Source: Alphaproteobacteria bacterium (GTDB lineage Bacteria > Pseudomonadota > Alphaproteobacteria > Paracaedibacterales > JAKBAR01). From it: a DNA stretch of 8,549 nucleotides. The position numbers were made by a program, and so were the translations under genes. Of the stretch, positions 6,652 through 8,549 are shown in pieces. The stretch spans positions 1 to 8,549 of the forward strand of contig JAIESS010000072.1 in assembly GCA_019745755.1 (NCBI GenBank). Reading direction: 5' to 3'. The first letter of the stretch is position 1. Each line of letters begins with the position of its first letter. The notes below the pieces were generated by a model. The model was not told where the DNA came from. It saw only the letters and a list, made by a program, of their open reading frames with translations, and made no database searches.

Positions 6652-6695
6652 GAGTGTGATTTTGGTTTATGAAGATAAATTACACTTATTTTTGC
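6652..6695 (+). terminator. Putative rho-independent terminator of clpB
   Basis: GAGTGTGATTT-like bases 6652-6662 can pair with 6677-6687: eleven pairs including two G:U wobbles, with a 14-base loop. A T-rich run (TTATTTTT) follows at 6686-6693. The stem is A+T rich for a terminator but is only twelve bases after the clpB stop and is in the right orientation. Its 3' arm overlaps the TAA stop (6686-6688) of the convergent carrier gene. On the minus strand no comparable T-run follows, so it probably works mainly for clpB. Confidence 0.55.
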
Positions 6696-7885
6696 AATCT
6701 CCTAAACACCCGCTGAATCACCAGTGCAAAGCCGCCGTTGCCCATGACATTAGCGGCGGTGCCAAAAGAATCTTGGAGAATGTAGATCGTTGTCAACATC
6801 CCAATCATCTCCGGTGTAAAACCAAGAAACTGCTGCAATACAGGAAGGACAACCAGGACGCTTGCGCCGGGAATACCCACACAAGAAAGCTTTGCGATGG
6901 AAAAAGCGCCAGCATAAGCAAGGAAGGTCATAAAATCAGGCACACCGTGACCACAAATCGTGAGAAGGGCGACAGCAGTGACCGTAATGGTGAGATCATC
7001 GCCCAACATATGGATATTAGCTGTTGAAGGAATGATTAGGTCCGTAAAGTTACGATCCTTTGTGTTTTTCTCAGTACACTCCAAAGTCACGGGCATGGTG
7101 GCAGCACTAGACATGGTGCTAAACCCCGTGAGAGCAGCGGGGAGCATGGTGCGCATGTGGGCAAGGGCCCGTGTGATGCTAAGGCCAGCTCCAAAAAAGT
7201 AGATAAGGGATATATACATAAGAACAAGAGTGAGACTTGCAAAAAATACATGGCTGTAATGCGTAAAAAGATGAACAAGTGCATCGTCATAGCTAAGTTT
7301 AAGGCAGAACCCAAAAATATAAATAGGCAAGAGGGGAATAAATGCCCGTTGAAGAAAGGCCGTGATCATATCACTAAGAATAATCGCTTTGTTTGTTGCG
7401 AATGTTCTAAAAGCAATACGATCTGGTAAAAAGCTCACGATGAAGCCGCACGCGATACCCGCTAACATGGCCCTGTCTGTACCAATAAAGCGCGGTAACT
7501 CAAAGGGAAAAAGAGGATCGACATTTGATATAAACTTATCCGCAAAACCCGCGCAGTGCGTAATGCCAAGGGCTGCCATGAGCCCCTTTGAATAACCGTA
7601 GGCGGTCAATACAGCAAGAATATTTGAAATAGTGACGCTGATGAGGATAAGGCCAACGAGCCATGTTGATTTACGCTCAATGCCCACAAGGGCTCTAAAA
7701 ATAAAACTAAACACCATGATGGGGAGAATAAAAAGAAGTATCTCCACAAAAACACTGCTCAGTGTAAAAAAGAGCCGCACATAAAAGAGATCAAGAACCT
7801 TACCCAGGTAAAATGCCACGAGAATACAGGCAATAAGCTGTACCGGGAGACTTTTAAGAAAGGCTAATTTTGATAGAACATTCAT
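6686..7885 (-). CDS. DAACS (SLC1-type) dicarboxylate/amino acid symporter homologue with altered binding sites
   Basis: Inner-membrane secondary carrier of the GltP/DctA/GltPh family, 399 residues against roughly 400-430. The protein is almost wholly hydrophobic, with membrane segments starting at about residues 10 and 36. Family landmarks are in order: hairpin 1 with STMSSAATMP (256-265); the TM7 region reading NIHMLGDD (290-297); hairpin 2 with GIPGAS (337-342); and TM8 with DSFGTAANVMGN (372-383). Compared with GltPh (family knowledge), the TM7 NMDGT motif is replaced by HMLGD, the side-chain-carboxylate-binding Arg397 is Gly375, and the sodium ligand Asp405 is Asn383. Asp394, Thr398 and Asn401 equivalents (Asp372, Thr376, Asn379) remain. 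The substrate and coupling ion therefore cannot be named; acidic amino acids are doubtful. Its ATG overlaps the rpiB stop by four bases (ATGA), and with no good Shine-Dalgarno it is likely translationally coupled. Confidence 0.87.
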   Translation of the reverse strand: MNVLSKLAFLKSLPVQLIACILVAFYLGKVLDLFYVRLFFTLSSVFVEILLFILPIMVFSFIFRALVGIERKSTWLVGLILISVTISNILAVLTAYGYSKGLMAALGITHCAGFADKFISNVDPLFPFELPRFIGTDRAMLAGIACGFIVSFLPDRIAFRTFATNKAIILSDMITAFLQRAFIPLLPIYIFGFCLKLSYDDALVHLFTHYSHVFFASLTLVLMYISLIYFFGAGLSITRALAHMRTMLPAALTGFSTMSSAATMPVTLECTEKNTKDRNFTDLIIPSTANIHMLGDDLTITVTAVALLTICGHGVPDFMTFLAYAGAFSIAKLSCVGIPGASVLVVLPVLQQFLGFTPEMIGMLTTIYILQDSFGTAANVMGNGGFALVIQRVFRRLQK

Positions 7886-8307
7886 GAGAATTTTGCAACT
7901 CTTGCTGCGTGACGACCGCCTTCAAATTGCGCGTCAAGAAATGCATCCACACATGCCTCTGCCATCGTTACACCAATGAGACGACCACTAAGACAAAGAA
8001 CATTGGCATTGTTATGTTGTCTTGATAATCTGGATGAGACAGGCTCACTCACAAGGGCTGCCCTGATATGCCTATGTCTATTGGCAGCTATGCTGATCCC
8101 AATACCCGAGCCACAAACAAGAATACCCAGGGATGTTTCTTTATCTTTCATAGCGGCTGCAAGACTATCTGCATAGTCAGGATAATCAACAGATTCAGAG
8201 CCGTTTGTACCAAGATCGATGGTATTAATATTGTTGCTTTCGAGATATGTTTTAACGTGATTTTTGAGTTCACATCCGCCATGATCCGCCGCTAAGTAGA
8301 CTATCAT
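7882..8307 (-). CDS. rpiB: Ribose-5-phosphate isomerase B
   Basis: Interconverts ribose-5-phosphate and ribulose-5-phosphate in the non-oxidative pentose phosphate pathway; cytosolic dimer of the RpiB/LacAB family. The 141-residue length is typical. The N-terminal phosphate- and sugar-binding AADHGG motif (6-11) includes Asp8 and His9; ESVDYPDYA is at 38-46. The catalytic segment CGSGIGISIAANR (65-77) has Cys65 as the general base, SEP is at 87-89, SRQHNNANVL (95-104) holds His98 and Asn99, and EGGRH (129-133) holds Arg132. All expected active-site residues are present. AAGGA (8319-8315) lies seven bases before the ATG, inside the end of the dedA-like gene, whose stop overlaps this start as ATGA. 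It is the middle gene of a three-gene operon and may supply ribulose-5-phosphate to KdsD, which is encoded at the other end of the window. RpiB rather than LacA/LacB is favoured by context, as no tagatose genes are present. Confidence 0.95.
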   Translation of the reverse strand: MIVYLAADHGGCELKNHVKTYLESNNINTIDLGTNGSESVDYPDYADSLAAAMKDKETSLGILVCGSGIGISIAANRHRHIRAALVSEPVSSRLSRQHNNANVLCLSGRLIGVTMAEACVDAFLDAQFEGGRHAARVAKFS

Positions 8308-8549
8308 GTTTTTGTCCTTCCCTTGAATTTTTTAACAGCGTAATACATACCCGCAATCGCACAAATAACACCAAGAAGGATAAAGGCAAAATATTTTTGA
8401 ATGGTATCCATATTCAAAATAATTTTTTCAACAATATCACCAAGCAAATAACCCGCACCACAACTAATAATTGTCCAGATAATAGCGGCAATAAGCCCGG
8501 AGAAAATAACCGGGAGGGTAATAAACTCTTTGTACACTGTTTTACCAAT
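8304..8549 (-). CDS. DedA-family inner-membrane protein, partial: N-terminus beyond right edge
   Basis: Only the last 81 residues are in the window, and the reading frame stays open to the right edge (codons IGKTVYKEF and onwards), so the in-frame GTG at 8537 need not be the true start. The segment has a loop with VYKEF, then a hydrophobic stretch SGLIAAIIWTIISCGAGYLL, a polar bridge around KIILNMDTIQKY, and a final membrane helix FAFILLGVICAIAGMYYAV before a basic tail KKFKGRTKT. The pattern (Y)xxF...GAxxW...GYxLG matches the C-terminal half of DedA/SNARE-associated proteins (PF09335), which take part in membrane homeostasis and lipid-carrier scrambling. The stop overlaps the rpiB start (ATGA), making it the upstream member of the operon. 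With most of the protein missing, the call is moderately sure. Confidence 0.68.
   Translation of the reverse strand: MGKTVYKEFITLPVIFSGLIAAIIWTIISCGAGYLLGDIVEKIILNMDTIQKYFAFILLGVICAIAGMYYAVKKFKGRTKT

Noticed and set aside
6656..7027. Plus-strand open frame opposite the carrier gene, just after clpB
   Set aside because: It is low-complexity basic translation of an antisense frame, starts inside the putative terminator and matches nothing recognisable.
1..8549. Search for CRISPR arrays, insertion sequences, long direct repeats, tRNA genes, toxin-antitoxin or defence modules
   Set aside because: None was seen; nearly all sequence is accounted for by eight conserved housekeeping-type genes and short intergenic regions.

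Overview
This window looks like chromosomal core-gene territory of a Gram-negative bacterium, most likely an alphaproteobacterium. The tyrosyl-tRNA synthetase has the GAKMGKT form of the KMSKS loop. The arabinose-5-phosphate isomerase implies lipopolysaccharide with Kdo. Coding sequence has moderate G+C, while the intergenic spaces are visibly A+T rich. Compact spacing, a divergent PdxH-like protein and a divergent DAACS carrier would fit a host-associated lineage such as Holosporales-like bacteria, but that placement is an inference from memory of such proteins and not proven here.

Layout from left to right. Positions 1-612 (minus) hold the N-terminal 204 residues of kdsD/kpsF, cut by the left edge. 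Positions 613-981 are an A+T-rich divergent intergenic region with a perfect -10 hexamer for kdsD, a 12-bp inverted repeat just upstream of it, and weak promoter candidates for hslO. Positions 982-1863 (plus) are hslO (Hsp33), and 2001-3233 (plus) are tyrS. Four bases later, on the opposite strand, comes a PdxH-like flavoprotein (3238-3858). A second divergent intergenic region (3859-4072) carries the clpB promoter. clpB follows (4073-6640, plus), ending in a hairpin-plus-U-tract terminator that overlaps the stop codon of the next, convergent gene. The right end is a minus-strand operon read right to left: a DedA-family membrane protein (C-terminus only), rpiB, and a DAACS/SLC1-type carrier. 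Both gene junctions in it are 4-nt ATGA overlaps.

Functionally there are two themes. One is protein quality control: Hsp33 holds oxidatively unfolded proteins and ClpB disaggregates them. The other is pentose-phosphate metabolism: RpiB interconverts ribose-5-P and ribulose-5-P, and ribulose-5-P is the substrate of KdsD for Kdo/LPS synthesis. tyrS and pdxH are housekeeping genes. I found no mobile element, CRISPR array, phage, toxin-antitoxin or defence gene, and no tRNA or rRNA. I do not see a new multigene system. The most unusual things are residue-level departures in recognisable families: Gln for the first His of the TyrRS HIGH motif, a DAACS carrier lacking most canonical sodium and substrate residues, and a PdxH homologue that appears to lack two usual phosphate-binding residues.
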